DNA of 64,000 bases from Nannocystis sp. (GTDB lineage: Bacteria; Myxococcota_A; Polyangia; Nannocystales; Nannocystaceae). A program made the position numbers and the translations under genes. Location: NCBI RefSeq assembly GCF_016714285.1, contig NZ_JADJNN010000008.1:354026-418025 (forward strand), in the 5' to 3' direction. Shown here one piece after another: positions 44,510-54,202 of this stretch; the first letter of the stretch is position 1; each line of letters starts with the position of its first letter. The notes under the pieces are model-generated. The model was not told the origin of the DNA, ran no database searches, and saw only the letters and a program-made list of their open reading frames with translations.

Positions 44510-47500
44510 ATGTCATTCCCGTCCGCACCTGTCCTTCGGGCCATGTTGTCCTTCGCCGCGATCGCGGCCCCGATCTCGCTGCCGGCGTGCAAGCACAAGG
44601 CCGAGACCACGCAGGCGCCGTTCACCGCCGACGCCGCCCGCCAGCGCGCCGCGGAGCTCGAGCGTCAGCTCGTCAAGCAGCCGCAGGACGACGTCGCCGC
44701 GCTCGAGCTGGCCAACCTGCAGTGGTTGCACCTGCGGGCCACCGCGAAGGCGCTCCCCACCTTCGATCGCCTGGCCGCGCGGGGCAACCCCTACGCCCAG
44801 GTCGCGCGCATGATCATCGCCGACGCGCGCCTCGACCTCGTCACCGTGCGCAGCATGGCCCACGCGCTGATCAAGGGCGCCGCCGCGGCGCCGGGCCTCG
44901 CCCCTGCCGATGTCGCCGAGCGGGCCGCGCTGGCCGAGCTCGGCGCCCGCTACATCGGCGAGAACCACGGCGAGCTGCCCGACGACGACCTCGACTTCAC
45001 GCGCTTCTTCGCGGAGGTGGAGCGCCTGCCGCTCCCGGTCGCCGTCACCCAGCCGCTGCTGAGCCAGCGCGCCAGCATCGCTCGCCGCCTCGATCAGCCC
45101 TACCTGGCCTACTACGAGGCTCAGGGCTGCGTGCGCGCCTGGCAGGTCGGCAAGGTCGAGGGCCACCTCGAGGCCTTCGAGCTGCGCCGCGCCGCGGCCG
45201 ACCCCGCCGCGTTCGAGCTCGACCCGCAGGCCGTGCTCACGCCGCTGTCCTGCGTCGTCCGCACCTGGAACCCGACCCCGCGCGCCGGCATGCGGCGCAT
45301 GCGAAGCTACCTCGACGTCCCTGGCGAGCAGCTCACCCTCAACATCAGCAGTCAGGAGGCGGTCCGCGTCTACCTCGACGGCGCGCCGATCCACCGCAGC
45401 GACCGCAGCGACCGCTGGCCCCGCGGCGACAACACCCTCGAGCTCAAACTACAGCCTGGCATCCACCGCCTCGACGTCCACACCGCCGTGCCGCGCGAGA
45501 AGGTCTGGGTCCTGGTCCGCGCCACCGACCACCGCGGTCAGGCCGTGCCGGCCAGCGTCGAGGCGAAGGGCCCGCTGGCCCCGGCCTTCACAGGTCAGCC
45601 CGTGCGCCCGCGTTCGCCGTTCTTCCCATATGCACAGGGCCCGATCGCCGGCCCGAGTTACGCGCCGCTGCGCATGCTGCTGGCCGCCTCCGACGCGATG
45701 GCCGACGCCAACAGCGACGACGCCGAGGGCTTCATCAAGGCGCTGCGCCACGCGGGCCCGAACTTCGCCGAGGGCGAGCTGCTGGTCGCGGCCTTCGAGA
45801 CCGGCGACCCCACGCGTGACCGCAGCACCTCGACGGCGCGCCAGCGGGCGGCGATCGAGCGGGCCCTGGCGATCGACCCGGGCCTCGCCCGCGCGAGGAT
45901 CCGCCTGCTCGAGATGGGCCTCGAGCGCGGCGAGACCAGCGAGGTCCTCGACGCCGTCACCGCGCTCGGCGACAAGGCCCTGCGCAACGTCCCGGGCGAG
46001 CTGCTGCGCTACCAGGCCTACCTCGCCCGCGGCAACGAGTTCCAGTCCGACGCGGCCCTGGCCCGCGCCGCCGCGATCCACCCGGAGCACTGCGCGGTGC
46101 TCAAGGCCCAGCGCGTGGTGGCCCAGCGCCGCGGCGACGTCGCGGCCGAGGACGCGCTCTCCGCGAAGGTCGAGACCTGCCCCGGCACCACCGGCACGCG
46201 CGCCCGCCTGGCCGCCCGCCGCGGTCGCCGCGACGAGGCCCGCGCGCTCTACAAGAAGCTGCTCGAGCGCACCCCCGACGACGTCGACGTGATGGCCGAG
46301 CTCGCCGAGCTGGCGATCAGCGAGGACAAGCTCGACGAGGCCCTCGGCTACCGGCGCAAGATCCTCGGCCTGAACCCCTACGCGACCAGCATGCACGTCG
46401 CCATCGCCGACCTCCAGGCGCGCATGGGCGACCCCGCGGCCGCGCGCGCCAGCGTCGGCGAGGCGCTGGTCCGGGTCCCGCAGAGCATGGCGATGTGGCA
46501 GGTCGCGCAGAACATCGGCATCCCGGACGACCTCGAGGCGCTGCGCGTCGACGGCCTGCCGATCGTCGCGGCCTACCGCGCCGGCAAGCACGACCACGCC
46601 GGCGTCGGCGAGGTGCTGGTGCTCGACCGCAGCGTCACCCGCGTGTACCCCGACGGCAGCCAGCGCCACATCATCCACACGATCACCGAGCTGCGCTCCA
46701 AGGAGGCGATCGACCGCTACGGGGAGATCGAGCCGCGCGAGGGGACCCGCACGCTCACGCTGCACAGCATCAAGGCCGACGGCCGCGTGTTCGAGCCGGA
46801 GTCGATCCCCGAGAAGGACGGCCTCAGCCTGCGCGGCCTGCAGATCGGCGACTTCGTCGAGTACGAATTCATGTTCGAGCGCGAGGAGCTCGGCCTGCTC
46901 CCGGGCTACGTCGACCTCTCGACCTTCCGCTTCCAGTCGCCCGAGACCCCGTTCCACATCTCGGAGATGATCGTCGCCTACCCGAGCGACATGCCGCTCA
47001 AGGCCGAGCTCCGGGCCGGCGCGCCGCAGGCCGTGGTCACCCGTCTCGCTGCGGTCGCTGGCCTCGCTGCGGGCGCTGGCCAGGGCGAGCTCACCGTGCA
47101 GCACTGGCGCGTCGACCGTTCGCCGCGCCTCGGCGTCGAGCCGCAGATGCGCAACAGCCTGTTCGAGGTCCCGAACGTGCGCGTGTACAGCGACGTCGAC
47201 ACCGCCGCGTGGCTGTCGGCGCTGGGCCTGCGCATCTACACCGGCCAGCGCAGCAACCTCGAGCTGCGCCAGCTGACCCGCAAGCTGATCGCCGGCAAGA
47301 CCTCGCCGCGCGCCCGCCTGGAGGCGCTGCACCGCTGGGTCGTCGAGAACGTCGAGGAGGTCGGCGAGCTCACCGTGCCGGCCACGCTCACGCTCTCGGC
47401 GCGCAAGGGCAGCGGCATGATCCTGCTCAAGACCATGCTGCGCGAGGCCGGCCTGCGCGCGGAGCTGTGGATCGCCCGCGACAACTTCGGCGCCGACATC

Positions 47501-48361
47501 AAGCCCGGCGGCAACCCGCTGTTCGAGTCCTACGATTCGCCCTACCTGGCCGTTTGGACAGGTGAGGGCGAGACCCCGACGATGGTCATCACCGGCTCCA
47601 AGGTGCTGCCGCTCGGCTACCTCGTGCCCGGCCTCTCGGGCGCGGCCGGCTTTCGCATCCCGCTCAGTGAGAGCGACACGGCGCCCGGCGCCGTTCGCTT
47701 CCCGGTCCGGCCGGCCGCGCTCGCCGACCGCCGCAGCTACCGCGTCCGCCTCGAGCTCGGCCGCGACGGCAGCGGCCGCGTCGAGGGCAGCATCGAGCTG
47801 CAGGGCATGGAGGCCGCGGCCTGGCGCGACGTGCTGCGAAACCTCGACCGCGACCGCATCAACGACGGCTTCGAGCGGGCCGAGCTGTCGGTGCTGTTCC
47901 CCGGCGCCACGGTCGAGCTCGCGGACCTGCAGATCGAGCAGGAGAAGCAGCTGGACGCCCCGCTGCGCCTGATCTTCCAGGGCGGCATCCGCGGCGCCGT
48001 GGTGGCCCAGGGCGGCGAGCTGCTGATGCGCGCCGCGACCGTGCCGCTCAACGTCGGCCTCGGCTACACGGCGCTGCCCGAGCGCAAGACCGGCTACGCG
48101 ATCCCCTACGCGCCGTTGCTCGATGCCGAGGTGACGATCCAGATCGCCGGGGCCAAGTTCACCGGCACGCCCAGCGCCGAGACGATCGACACGCCGCAGG
48201 GCAGCTACCACCGCAGCGTCGAGGTCGGCGCGGAGGGCCTGACCGTGCGCACGCGTGCGACTCTCGGCACCGGCGTGTTCGGCCCCGAGGTCTACCCCGC
48301 GCTCGCCAGCCTGACCCGCCGGGTCAAGGCCGCCGAGGACCAGGTCATCCGCGCCCGCTGA
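44510..48361 (+). CDS. TPR-DUF3857-transglutaminase-like lipoprotein without catalytic residues
   Basis: 1283 residues, 7 bases after the preceding gene and of the same design. Lipoprotein signal (LSFAAIAAPISLPAC), jelly-roll region, TPR array (for example DEALGYRRKILGLNPYATSM), DUF3857 (HIIHTITELRSKEAIDRYGE, LRGLQIGDFVEYEFMFERE), transglutaminase-like fold and beta-rich C-terminus. The catalytic Cys motif GDCKDKA of the paralogue is ARKGSGMILL here (near 47400), and the His motif FNHAI is replaced by SYDSPYLAVW. It therefore looks like a pseudoenzyme. An intact/dead pair in one operon suggests a heteromeric complex or scaffold. Confidence 0.85.
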   Translation: MSFPSAPVLRAMLSFAAIAAPISLPACKHKAETTQAPFTADAARQRAAELERQLVKQPQDDVAALELANLQWLHLRATAKALPTFDRLAARGNPYAQVARMIIADARLDLVTVRSMAHALIKGAAAAPGLAPADVAERAALAELGARYIGENHGELPDDDLDFTRFFAEVERLPLPVAVTQPLLSQRASIARRLDQPYLAYYEAQGCVRAWQVGKVEGHLEAFELRRAAADPAAFELDPQAVLTPLSCVVRTWNPTPRAGMRRMRSYLDVPGEQLTLNISSQEAVRVYLDGAPIHRSDRSDRWPRGDNTLELKLQPGIHRLDVHTAVPREKVWVLVRATDHRGQAVPASVEAKGPLAPAFTGQPVRPRSPFFPYAQGPIAGPSYAPLRMLLAASDAMADANSDDAEGFIKALRHAGPNFAEGELLVAAFETGDPTRDRSTSTARQRAAIERALAIDPGLARARIRLLEMGLERGETSEVLDAVTALGDKALRNVPGELLRYQAYLARGNEFQSDAALARAAAIHPEHCAVLKAQRVVAQRRGDVAAEDALSAKVETCPGTTGTRARLAARRGRRDEARALYKKLLERTPDDVDVMAELAELAISEDKLDEALGYRRKILGLNPYATSMHVAIADLQARMGDPAAARASVGEALVRVPQSMAMWQVAQNIGIPDDLEALRVDGLPIVAAYRAGKHDHAGVGEVLVLDRSVTRVYPDGSQRHIIHTITELRSKEAIDRYGEIEPREGTRTLTLHSIKADGRVFEPESIPEKDGLSLRGLQIGDFVEYEFMFEREELGLLPGYVDLSTFRFQSPETPFHISEMIVAYPSDMPLKAELRAGAPQAVVTRLAAVAGLAAGAGQGELTVQHWRVDRSPRLGVEPQMRNSLFEVPNVRVYSDVDTAAWLSALGLRIYTGQRSNLELRQLTRKLIAGKTSPRARLEALHRWVVENVEEVGELTVPATLTLSARKGSGMILLKTMLREAGLRAELWIARDNFGADIKPGGNPLFESYDSPYLAVWTGEGETPTMVITGSKVLPLGYLVPGLSGAAGFRIPLSESDTAPGAVRFPVRPAALADRRSYRVRLELGRDGSGRVEGSIELQGMEAAAWRDVLRNLDRDRINDGFERAELSVLFPGATVELADLQIEQEKQLDAPLRLIFQGGIRGAVVAQGGELLMRAATVPLNVGLGYTALPERKTGYAIPYAPLLDAEVTIQIAGAKFTGTPSAETIDTPQGSYHRSVEVGAEGLTVRTRATLGTGVFGPEVYPALASLTRRVKAAEDQVIRAR

Positions 48362-48400
48362 GGCGTTGCCGCAGTCGCGCGGACGGGCGACGATGCCCCG

Positions 48401-49675
48401 ATGTCTCCCCGCGTCCCCCTGGTCCTCCTCCTCGCCCACGCGGGCGCCTGCGGATCGTCGTCGGAAGCCTCGACCACCGGCGACGTGAGCAGCAGCAGCG
48501 GCGAGAGCAGCAGCGGCGAGCCCGTCACACCGACCACCGGCGAGGCCGCGACCGGCAGCGACGACAGCACGAGCAGCGCAGGCAGCGACGCGAGCAGCAG
48601 CGGCTCACTCGCCACCAGTGACACCGGCGACACCGGCGAGACCAGCGACACCGGTGATCCGGGCATCGTCTACCCCGAGCCCGACTGGCAGCCCGGCGAT
48701 CCGATGGCGCACGGCTTCGACCCCGCGGGCCTCGCCGGCATGGCCGCGCTCGCCGAGTCGAGCGACTCGAACTGCCTGGTCGTCACCCAGGGCGGCGCCT
48801 TGATCGGCGAGTGGTACTGGAACGGCTTCGACGCGGCCAAGAAGCAGGACAACGTCTACTCGGTCACCAAGTCGGTCACCAGCGCTCTCGTCGGCATCGC
48901 CGCCGAAGAGGGCCTGCTCGACATCGAGGCTCCGGTCGGCTTCACCGAGTGGGCCGGCAGCGACAGCGAGGCGGTGACGATCCGCAACCTCATCAGCAAC
49001 AACTCGGGGCGCGAGTGGAGCTTCAACAGCGACTACATCGCCATGGGCGTCGCCCCCGACCAGACCCAGTTCGCCCTCGACCTCGGCCAGGACAAGCCGG
49101 TGGGCACCTTCTGGGAGTACAACAACGCCGCGATCCAGACCCTGGAGCGCGCGCTCAAGACGGCCACCGCCGGGCCGCTCGGGGACTACGCCCAGAGTCG
49201 ACTGTTCGACGCGATCCACATGAGCGCCGACATGGGCAAGGACGGCGAGGGCAACGCGCTGACCTACCAGGGCGTCTCGGCGTCGTGCCGCGATCTGGCG
49301 CGCTTCGGCTACCTCTACCTGCGCGGCGGCACCTGGGCCGATGACGTCCAGGTCGTCCCCGCCGCGTGGGTCAGCGCCACGATCACGCCGAGCACCGCCT
49401 TCAACAGCGCCTACGGGTACATGTGGTGGCTCAATCGCCCGGGCCACTGGATCTTGCCCTCGGTGCCGCTGCGCACCGAGGGCGACGGCAAGCTGATCCC
49501 CGCGGCGCCCGACGAGGTGTTCGCGGCGATCGGCGCCTTCGGTCAGTTCGTGGTCGTCGATCCCACCACCGATTCGGTGTGGGTGCGACTCGGGCCGATC
49601 GACCTCGGCGACGCGTCGGGCTTCGGCAAGCTCAATGCGCTGTGGGACGCCTTCGAGGCGGCGCAAATTCCGTAG
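48401..49675 (+). CDS. beta-lactamase-family serine hydrolase lipoprotein
   Basis: 424 residues. Lipoprotein signal with the lipobox Cys at 17 (AHAGACGSS) and a 70-residue Ser/Thr/Gly linker. The serine hydrolase (class C/esterase type) domain shows SVTK (154-157) as the S-x-x-K motif and YNN (240-242) as the Y-x-N motif. The third motif is not a clear KTG. The stretch SPYGYMWWL-like (AYGYMWWLNRPGHWI) is typical. Relatives are esterases, D-aminopeptidases or penicillin-recognising enzymes acting in the periplasm. The gene may be read with the transglutaminase-like pair, 39 bases upstream. Confidence 0.88.
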   Translation: MSPRVPLVLLLAHAGACGSSSEASTTGDVSSSSGESSSGEPVTPTTGEAATGSDDSTSSAGSDASSSGSLATSDTGDTGETSDTGDPGIVYPEPDWQPGDPMAHGFDPAGLAGMAALAESSDSNCLVVTQGGALIGEWYWNGFDAAKKQDNVYSVTKSVTSALVGIAAEEGLLDIEAPVGFTEWAGSDSEAVTIRNLISNNSGREWSFNSDYIAMGVAPDQTQFALDLGQDKPVGTFWEYNNAAIQTLERALKTATAGPLGDYAQSRLFDAIHMSADMGKDGEGNALTYQGVSASCRDLARFGYLYLRGGTWADDVQVVPAAWVSATITPSTAFNSAYGYMWWLNRPGHWILPSVPLRTEGDGKLIPAAPDEVFAAIGAFGQFVVVDPTTDSVWVRLGPIDLGDASGFGKLNALWDAFEAAQIP

Positions 49676-49702
49676 ACGTCGTAGAAGCCGTGGCCGCAGG
49701 GC

Positions 49703-50335
49703 TCAGCCAGCGAGCGCCTGGCCGGCCCGCGCCAGCGCCGACACGCAGGCCAGCGCCGCGTCGAGCTGGGCGTCGCTCGGCAGCGCGGCGCACGGCCAGA
49801 TGAGCAGGACGATGCCGTTTTGGTGCAGCAGGTAGGGCCGCGGCAGCTGCATCAGCGCCTTGCGCACGGCCTCGTCGCACAGCTGCGGCGCCCGGGCGCG
49901 GTGGTTGCTCCACAGCTGCAGGCCGGGCTCGCTGTCGACGCGCTGGCCGGGGTGGCGGGCCGTCTGGGCGACCGGCGAGCTGTGGGCGAACAGCTCGCAG
50001 ACGAGCCATGGGCTGCGCGGCAGGCGGGTCTCGAGGAACACCCCGATCTCGCCGTGGGCGACCGCGCCCTGGCTGAGGTGGAAGCTGGCGCCCGCGACGG
50101 CGCCGATCACCGCGAAGCCGCCGCTGCGCTCGACCAGGTGCCAGCCGCGGCGCTTGGCGAGCGCGGCCCAGTGGGCCCGGTCGCGGGCCAGGCTGCGGCG
50201 GTGGCGGATCCACAGGTTGGCCAGGGCGAGCCCCGCCGCGGCCGCGAACGCGGCGCCGAGCAGCAGCCCGCGCAGCGAGGGCGGGCGCTCGAGGAGGGCG
50301 TGCAGGGCCGGGTGCGCGTGGCGGGAGGCGAGCAC
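49703..50335 (-). CDS. uncharacterised protein with one N-terminal membrane helix
   Basis: 210 residues, GTG start. A hydrophobic helix (LRGLLLGAAFAAAAGLALAN, residues about 22-41) is followed by RHRRSLARDRAHWAALAKRR and a mixed alpha/beta body. No family was recognised. Two segments (GEIGVFLETRLPRSPWLV, PYLLHQNGIVLLIWP) look like buried strands, and a few Cys are scattered. It is converging with the serine hydrolase gene, 27 bases apart. Confidence 0.6.
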   Translation of the reverse strand: MLASRHAHPALHALLERPPSLRGLLLGAAFAAAAGLALANLWIRHRRSLARDRAHWAALAKRRGWHLVERSGGFAVIGAVAGASFHLSQGAVAHGEIGVFLETRLPRSPWLVCELFAHSSPVAQTARHPGQRVDSEPGLQLWSNHRARAPQLCDEAVRKALMQLPRPYLLHQNGIVLLIWPCAALPSDAQLDAALACVSALARAGQALAG

Positions 50336-50390
50336 GACCGCAGGCTAGCACGCCGCGGTGGTCCGCCCCAGATCCCGCGATCACGGCTCA

Positions 50391-50435
50391 CCTGTCCCTG
50401 GAGACAGGCACCAATCGCCTGTCCCTGGGGACAGG
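50391..50435. terminator. two palindromic hairpins after the DUF1552 gene
   Basis: CCTGTCCCTGGAGACAGG at 50391-50408 (6-base stem) and CCTGTCCCTGGGGACAGG at 50418-50435 (7-8 base stem), just downstream of the minus-strand stop at 50443. They are likely a terminator. The core CTGTCC/GGACAG also recurs four times at 63865-63985 inside a coding region, so it may be a dispersed repeat. Confidence 0.6.
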
Positions 50436-50442
50436 TGCGGGC

Positions 50443-51816
50443 CTAGACCTTGAGGCCCGCGAGCGGTCCGGTGCTGTCGTCGCCGAAGCTCGGCGTCGGC
50501 ACCTCGAAGGCCTCGGCGATCGAGATGAAGAGGTTGGCGAGCGGGGTCTTGTCCGGGACCTTGAGGTGGCGGCCCGGCGTGATCGCGCCGCCGAGCTTGC
50601 CGGCGACCAGCACGGGCAGGTCATCGTGGTTGTGGGCGTTGCCGTCCGCGATCTCCGAGCTCAGATAGACCACGGTGTTGTCGAGCAGGGTGCCGTCGCC
50701 GTCGGGGCTGTCCTTGAGCTTCTGCAGCAGTTTGGCGAACTGCGCGACCTCCCAGGTGTCGATGATCTCGAGCTTGGCGAAGTTCTCGGGCAGGTCCTGG
50801 TGGTGGCTGATCTCGTGGTGGGCCCCCGGGGCGCCGATGAACGCGTGGTCGCGGCCGCTGCCGGCGTTCTCGAGCATGAAGGAGATGACGCGGGTCTGGT
50901 CGCACTGCAGCGACAGCACCATCAGCTCGGTCATGAGGTCGACGTGGGTCGCGTGGTCCTGGTAGGCGCCGGAGAACATCGCCGGCAGCTCGCAGACGGC
51001 CTCGGTCTTCTCGTTGCTGACCCGCTTCTCGAGGTCGCGCAGGCCGGTGAGGTACTGCTCTAACTTGTCGCGGTCGGTCTTGCCGAGCTTCTTCTGCAGA
51101 TCGAGCACCTGGTCGTTGGCGTAGTCGATGACGCTGAGGCGGTTGGCGTGGCGGATCGCCAGCTGCTCGGCGGTCGCGTCGGGGTCGAAGCCGGAGAACA
51201 GCAGGTCGAAGATCACCTGCGGGTCGGACAGCTTGGGCAGCGGCGTCTTCGGGTCGGCCCACGAGATGTTGCTGGTGTAGGCGCACGAGTAGCCGCTGTC
51301 GCAGTTGCCCATGGTGCCGCCGCTGGCGGTGCCGAACTGCAGCGAGCGGTGCGGCGTCGCGTCGCCGATCTGGTTGGCGATCAGCTGGTCGATCGAGATG
51401 TTGTTGACGAAGTCGACCTCGGACTTGAGCACGTGCGTGCAGGTGAGGAAGGCCGAGGTGCCGCCGGCGTGGTCGCCGGGGCCCTCCGGCTTGGCCGGCA
51501 GGTTGGCCAGGCCGCTCAGGACCAGCACGTCGCCCTTGAGGTCGACCATCGCGTTGGCGTCGACCAGCGGCGCCAGGATCTTGGTGAGCGCGTAGTCGGG
51601 GCCCTCGCTGGCCGGGGTCCACGAGGGCATGTGGATGCCGCAGGGCAGGTAATAGAACAGGGCGCGCAGCGGCGAGGGCATCGGCGCTGCGCTGGCGCGT
51701 CCTCCGACTTTGGGCGCGAGCGCCTCGAGCCAGGGCAGGGCGATCAGGGCGCCGGCGCCTCCGAGCATGGCCCGGCGAGACAGAGTGCGGCGAGGAGGGG
51801 TGGAGCTGCGCGTCAT
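50443..51816 (-). CDS. DUF1552 exported protein
   Basis: 457 residues from ATG 51816, with AGGAGA upstream. A twin-arginine-like signal (SRRAMLGGAGALIALPWLEA) is followed by the DUF1552 pattern: ALFYYLPCGIHMPSW, LSGLANLPAKPEGPGDHAGG, FGTASGGTMGNCDSGYSC, NISWADPKTPLPKLSDPQVI and ISFMLENAGSGRD. NTVVYLSSEIADGNAHNHDD and LPVLVAGKLGG close the domain, resembling the sulfatase/DUF1501 fold. DUF1552 genes are nearly always next to DUF1592 genes in planctomycetes and myxobacteria, as here. The catalytic role is not established. Probably periplasmic or secreted. Confidence 0.9.
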   Translation of the reverse strand: MTRSSTPPRRTLSRRAMLGGAGALIALPWLEALAPKVGGRASAAPMPSPLRALFYYLPCGIHMPSWTPASEGPDYALTKILAPLVDANAMVDLKGDVLVLSGLANLPAKPEGPGDHAGGTSAFLTCTHVLKSEVDFVNNISIDQLIANQIGDATPHRSLQFGTASGGTMGNCDSGYSCAYTSNISWADPKTPLPKLSDPQVIFDLLFSGFDPDATAEQLAIRHANRLSVIDYANDQVLDLQKKLGKTDRDKLEQYLTGLRDLEKRVSNEKTEAVCELPAMFSGAYQDHATHVDLMTELMVLSLQCDQTRVISFMLENAGSGRDHAFIGAPGAHHEISHHQDLPENFAKLEIIDTWEVAQFAKLLQKLKDSPDGDGTLLDNTVVYLSSEIADGNAHNHDDLPVLVAGKLGGAITPGRHLKVPDKTPLANLFISIAEAFEVPTPSFGDDSTGPLAGLKV

Positions 51817-51848
51817 GGTGGTGGTTCTCCTGGGCTCGCGGGCGCGGT

Positions 51849-54014
51849 TCACATCGAGGGGTCGCCGCGGCGCTGGCGGAAGGCGTCGGAGGTGACGAGG
51901 CTGACGACGAGGTCGGCGAAGCGGTACTCGCCGGTCTCGAAGCCCGCGACGACCTCGTCGAGGTAGGGGATGTCGGCCAGCGCGGTCGCCCGGCCGAGCG
52001 CGTAGATGAAGGTCTTGCGGGCGACGCAGCGGGTGAAGTCGGGCTCGCTGCTGATCAGCGTCTGCATCTCGAGGCCGTCGACGAAGGGCTTGCCGTCCGG
52101 GAGGGTGCCGCTCGGGTCGATCGTCAGCCCCTTCTCGTCGGCTCGCCAGGCGCCGAGCGGGTCGTAGTGCTCGAGGCCGAAGCCGAGCGGGTCCATGGCG
52201 ACGTGGCAGCCGGCGCACTTGGGGTCGGCGCGGTGGGCCTCGAGGATCTCGCGCTGCGTCTTGCCCTCCACCGGGTCGAGCTTGGTGTCGACGCCGGGCG
52301 GCGGCGGCGGCGGGACCTGACACAGCAGGTTCTCCAGCACCCACTTGCCGCGCTTGACCGGCGAGGTGTGATCGGCGTGCGAGAGCACGGTCATCAGGCC
52401 GGCCTTGTTGAGGATGCCCTGGAACGGCAGCTCACCGAGATCGGCCTCGACGAAGTCGGGCCCGAACGCGCCCTGCAGGCCGTAGTGGGCCGCCAGGCGC
52501 TGGTCGACGAAGGTCTTCTTGCTGGTCAGGAGCTCGAGCATGCTGCGCTCACCGGCGAAGAAGCTGGCCGCGAACAGCCGCATCTCGGTGCGCATCGAGG
52601 CCTTCATGCCGTCGTCCCACTGCGGGTAGAGCAGGACGTCCTTGAAGGCGAGGTTGACGTTGCGGATCAGCCACCACTGGCCGGCGAAGTTGTCGATGAG
52701 GGCGACGGCCCGCGGGTCCTCGAGCATGCGCCGGGCCTGCAGCTCGACCTGCTTCGGGTCCTGCAAGTTGCCCTGGTCGGCGGCCAGCAGCAGCTCGTCG
52801 TCGGGCATGCTGCTCCACAGGAAGTAGGACAGGCGCGAGGCGAGCTCGTGGTCGGCGAGCGGGTGCGGCGTGAGGTCGGTCGGGGTCGGGTCGAGCTCGA
52901 CGCGGAACACGAAGTGCGGCGAGACGAGCACCGCCTGGAGGGCGACGCGCAGGCCGGCCTCGAAGTCCTGACCGGCGGCCTTGGCCTCGCTGATGAACTG
53001 GTAGAGGCGCTCGACCTCGGCGTCGCTGATCGGGCGGCGCCAGGCCCGACGGGCGAAGGCGCGGAGGATCTCGCGGCCGCAGCTGTCCTCGCCGTCGACC
53101 ACGGGGTCGCAGATCATGATGCGCTTGCGCTGCTCGTTCTCCCCCATCACCAGGTCCTGCGGGCCCTCGACGCTGAACCAGTCGACCAGCAGGTTGCGGT
53201 CGGCCATCAGCATCTCGTCGTAGTAGTCGTTGGTGAACTCGACCGCGAACTTGTGCAGGCCGGCGGTGGCCTCGATCTCGACCTCGTAGATCGCGGCGGC
53301 GTTCTCGACCGCGTCGGTGTCGACCATGAAGACCGGCACCTGGTCGACGGTGAGGTTGACGTGGGGGAGGTCGGGTCCGGCCTGCTGACCCCAGACGCGG
53401 GCGCGAAACAGGTACTTGCCGGCGTAGGGCAGCTCGATGGTCTGGTACACCTCGCCGTTGGAGTAGAGGTTCCAGGCGTCGCCCGACTGCTGACCGACCG
53501 AGGCGAGGGCGGTCTCCGCCTCGATCTGGAACTTGGTCGGGTCGGTGATCGGGATCGCCATCGCCTCGGCGATGAGGCCGTCGGCGGCGCGCTCATACAG
53601 CTCGGCCTGCAGCGGCGAGGTGCTGAGCACGTCGGCGATGTTGTCGAAGCCGAGGCCGAAGTCGTCGGCAGGGAACGCGTCGGCCGGGGTCTGGCTGGTG
53701 CCGAGCAGGTCGCGGACGGTGTTGTTGTACTCGTTGCGGTTGAGGCGGTGGATCGTGACGCGGCCGGGGTCGTCGGCCTCGCCGCCGCTCTCGGCGGTGT
53801 CGGTGGCCGTGGTGTCGTCGCCGACCGAGGTGGTCGGCGGCGTGTCTGTCGCGGAGCCGGGCTCGGTGGCGGCGCCGGTCGCCTCGCTCGCGCTGCCCTG
53901 ACTCGAGTCGCCGCAGCCGCTCACGGCGACGAACAGCGCGAGGCCCCACGTCGCGCCGCCGAGCGCGGCGAGGTCCGATCGACAGAGGATGTTGCGGTGG
54001 TGCAGGGAAGCCAT
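51849..54014 (-). CDS. DUF1592/DUF1588 multidomain lipoprotein (PSD family) with carbohydrate-binding-like insert
   Basis: About 721 residues from ATG 54014. Lipobox VSGC, Ser/Thr linker, then the family's domain order: DUF1587 (HRLNRNEYNNTVRDLLGTSQ), a CBM-like sandwich (about 160-260; YLFRARVWGQQAG), DUF1595, DUF1592 (HELASRLSYFLWSSMPDDEL), DUF1588 (LSHADHTSPVKRGKWVLENL, PPPPPPGVD, CAGCHVAMDPLGFGLEHYD) and DUF1585 (CVARKTFIYALGRATA). CAGCH is a c-type-heme-like motif, but no other heme site is seen. It is 32 bases from the DUF1552 gene and clearly one operon. Such pairs are thought to act on polysaccharides outside the cell (inference from the literature on planctomycetes). Confidence 0.9.
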   Translation of the reverse strand: MASLHHRNILCRSDLAALGGATWGLALFVAVSGCGDSSQGSASEATGAATEPGSATDTPPTTSVGDDTTATDTAESGGEADDPGRVTIHRLNRNEYNNTVRDLLGTSQTPADAFPADDFGLGFDNIADVLSTSPLQAELYERAADGLIAEAMAIPITDPTKFQIEAETALASVGQQSGDAWNLYSNGEVYQTIELPYAGKYLFRARVWGQQAGPDLPHVNLTVDQVPVFMVDTDAVENAAAIYEVEIEATAGLHKFAVEFTNDYYDEMLMADRNLLVDWFSVEGPQDLVMGENEQRKRIMICDPVVDGEDSCGREILRAFARRAWRRPISDAEVERLYQFISEAKAAGQDFEAGLRVALQAVLVSPHFVFRVELDPTPTDLTPHPLADHELASRLSYFLWSSMPDDELLLAADQGNLQDPKQVELQARRMLEDPRAVALIDNFAGQWWLIRNVNLAFKDVLLYPQWDDGMKASMRTEMRLFAASFFAGERSMLELLTSKKTFVDQRLAAHYGLQGAFGPDFVEADLGELPFQGILNKAGLMTVLSHADHTSPVKRGKWVLENLLCQVPPPPPPGVDTKLDPVEGKTQREILEAHRADPKCAGCHVAMDPLGFGLEHYDPLGAWRADEKGLTIDPSGTLPDGKPFVDGLEMQTLISSEPDFTRCVARKTFIYALGRATALADIPYLDEVVAGFETGEYRFADLVVSLVTSDAFRQRRGDPSM

Positions 54015-54022
54015 CACGCACG

Positions 54023-54028
54023 GTTATC
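54023..54028 (-). promoter_or_regulatory. putative -10 element of the DUF1592 operon
   Basis: GATAAC on the minus strand, 8 bases before ATG 54014. The same hexamer sits 7 bases before ATG 55322. The spacing implies a leaderless transcript. Confidence 0.3.
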
Positions 54029-54202
54029 GAGGCCGCCTCCGGGGCTGTCAACGGTCGCCCCGGGCCCCCAGAGCGTCGTTTCGCGCGGGTTTTGCGGGCC
54101 TTGAGGGCGCGGGCGCGGTCGCCTTGTGGCGGTGTTTTGAGCCATGCCTGCGGCCACGCGGGCCTTGAGCGGTGAGCAGGCGGCGCGTAGTCTGAAGGCC
54201 GC

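Noticed and set aside
45449..48439. Antisense open frame of 996 codons opposite the transglutaminase-like gene
   Set aside because: Low-complexity shadow. The plus strand has a recognisable protein with a signal peptide and repeats.
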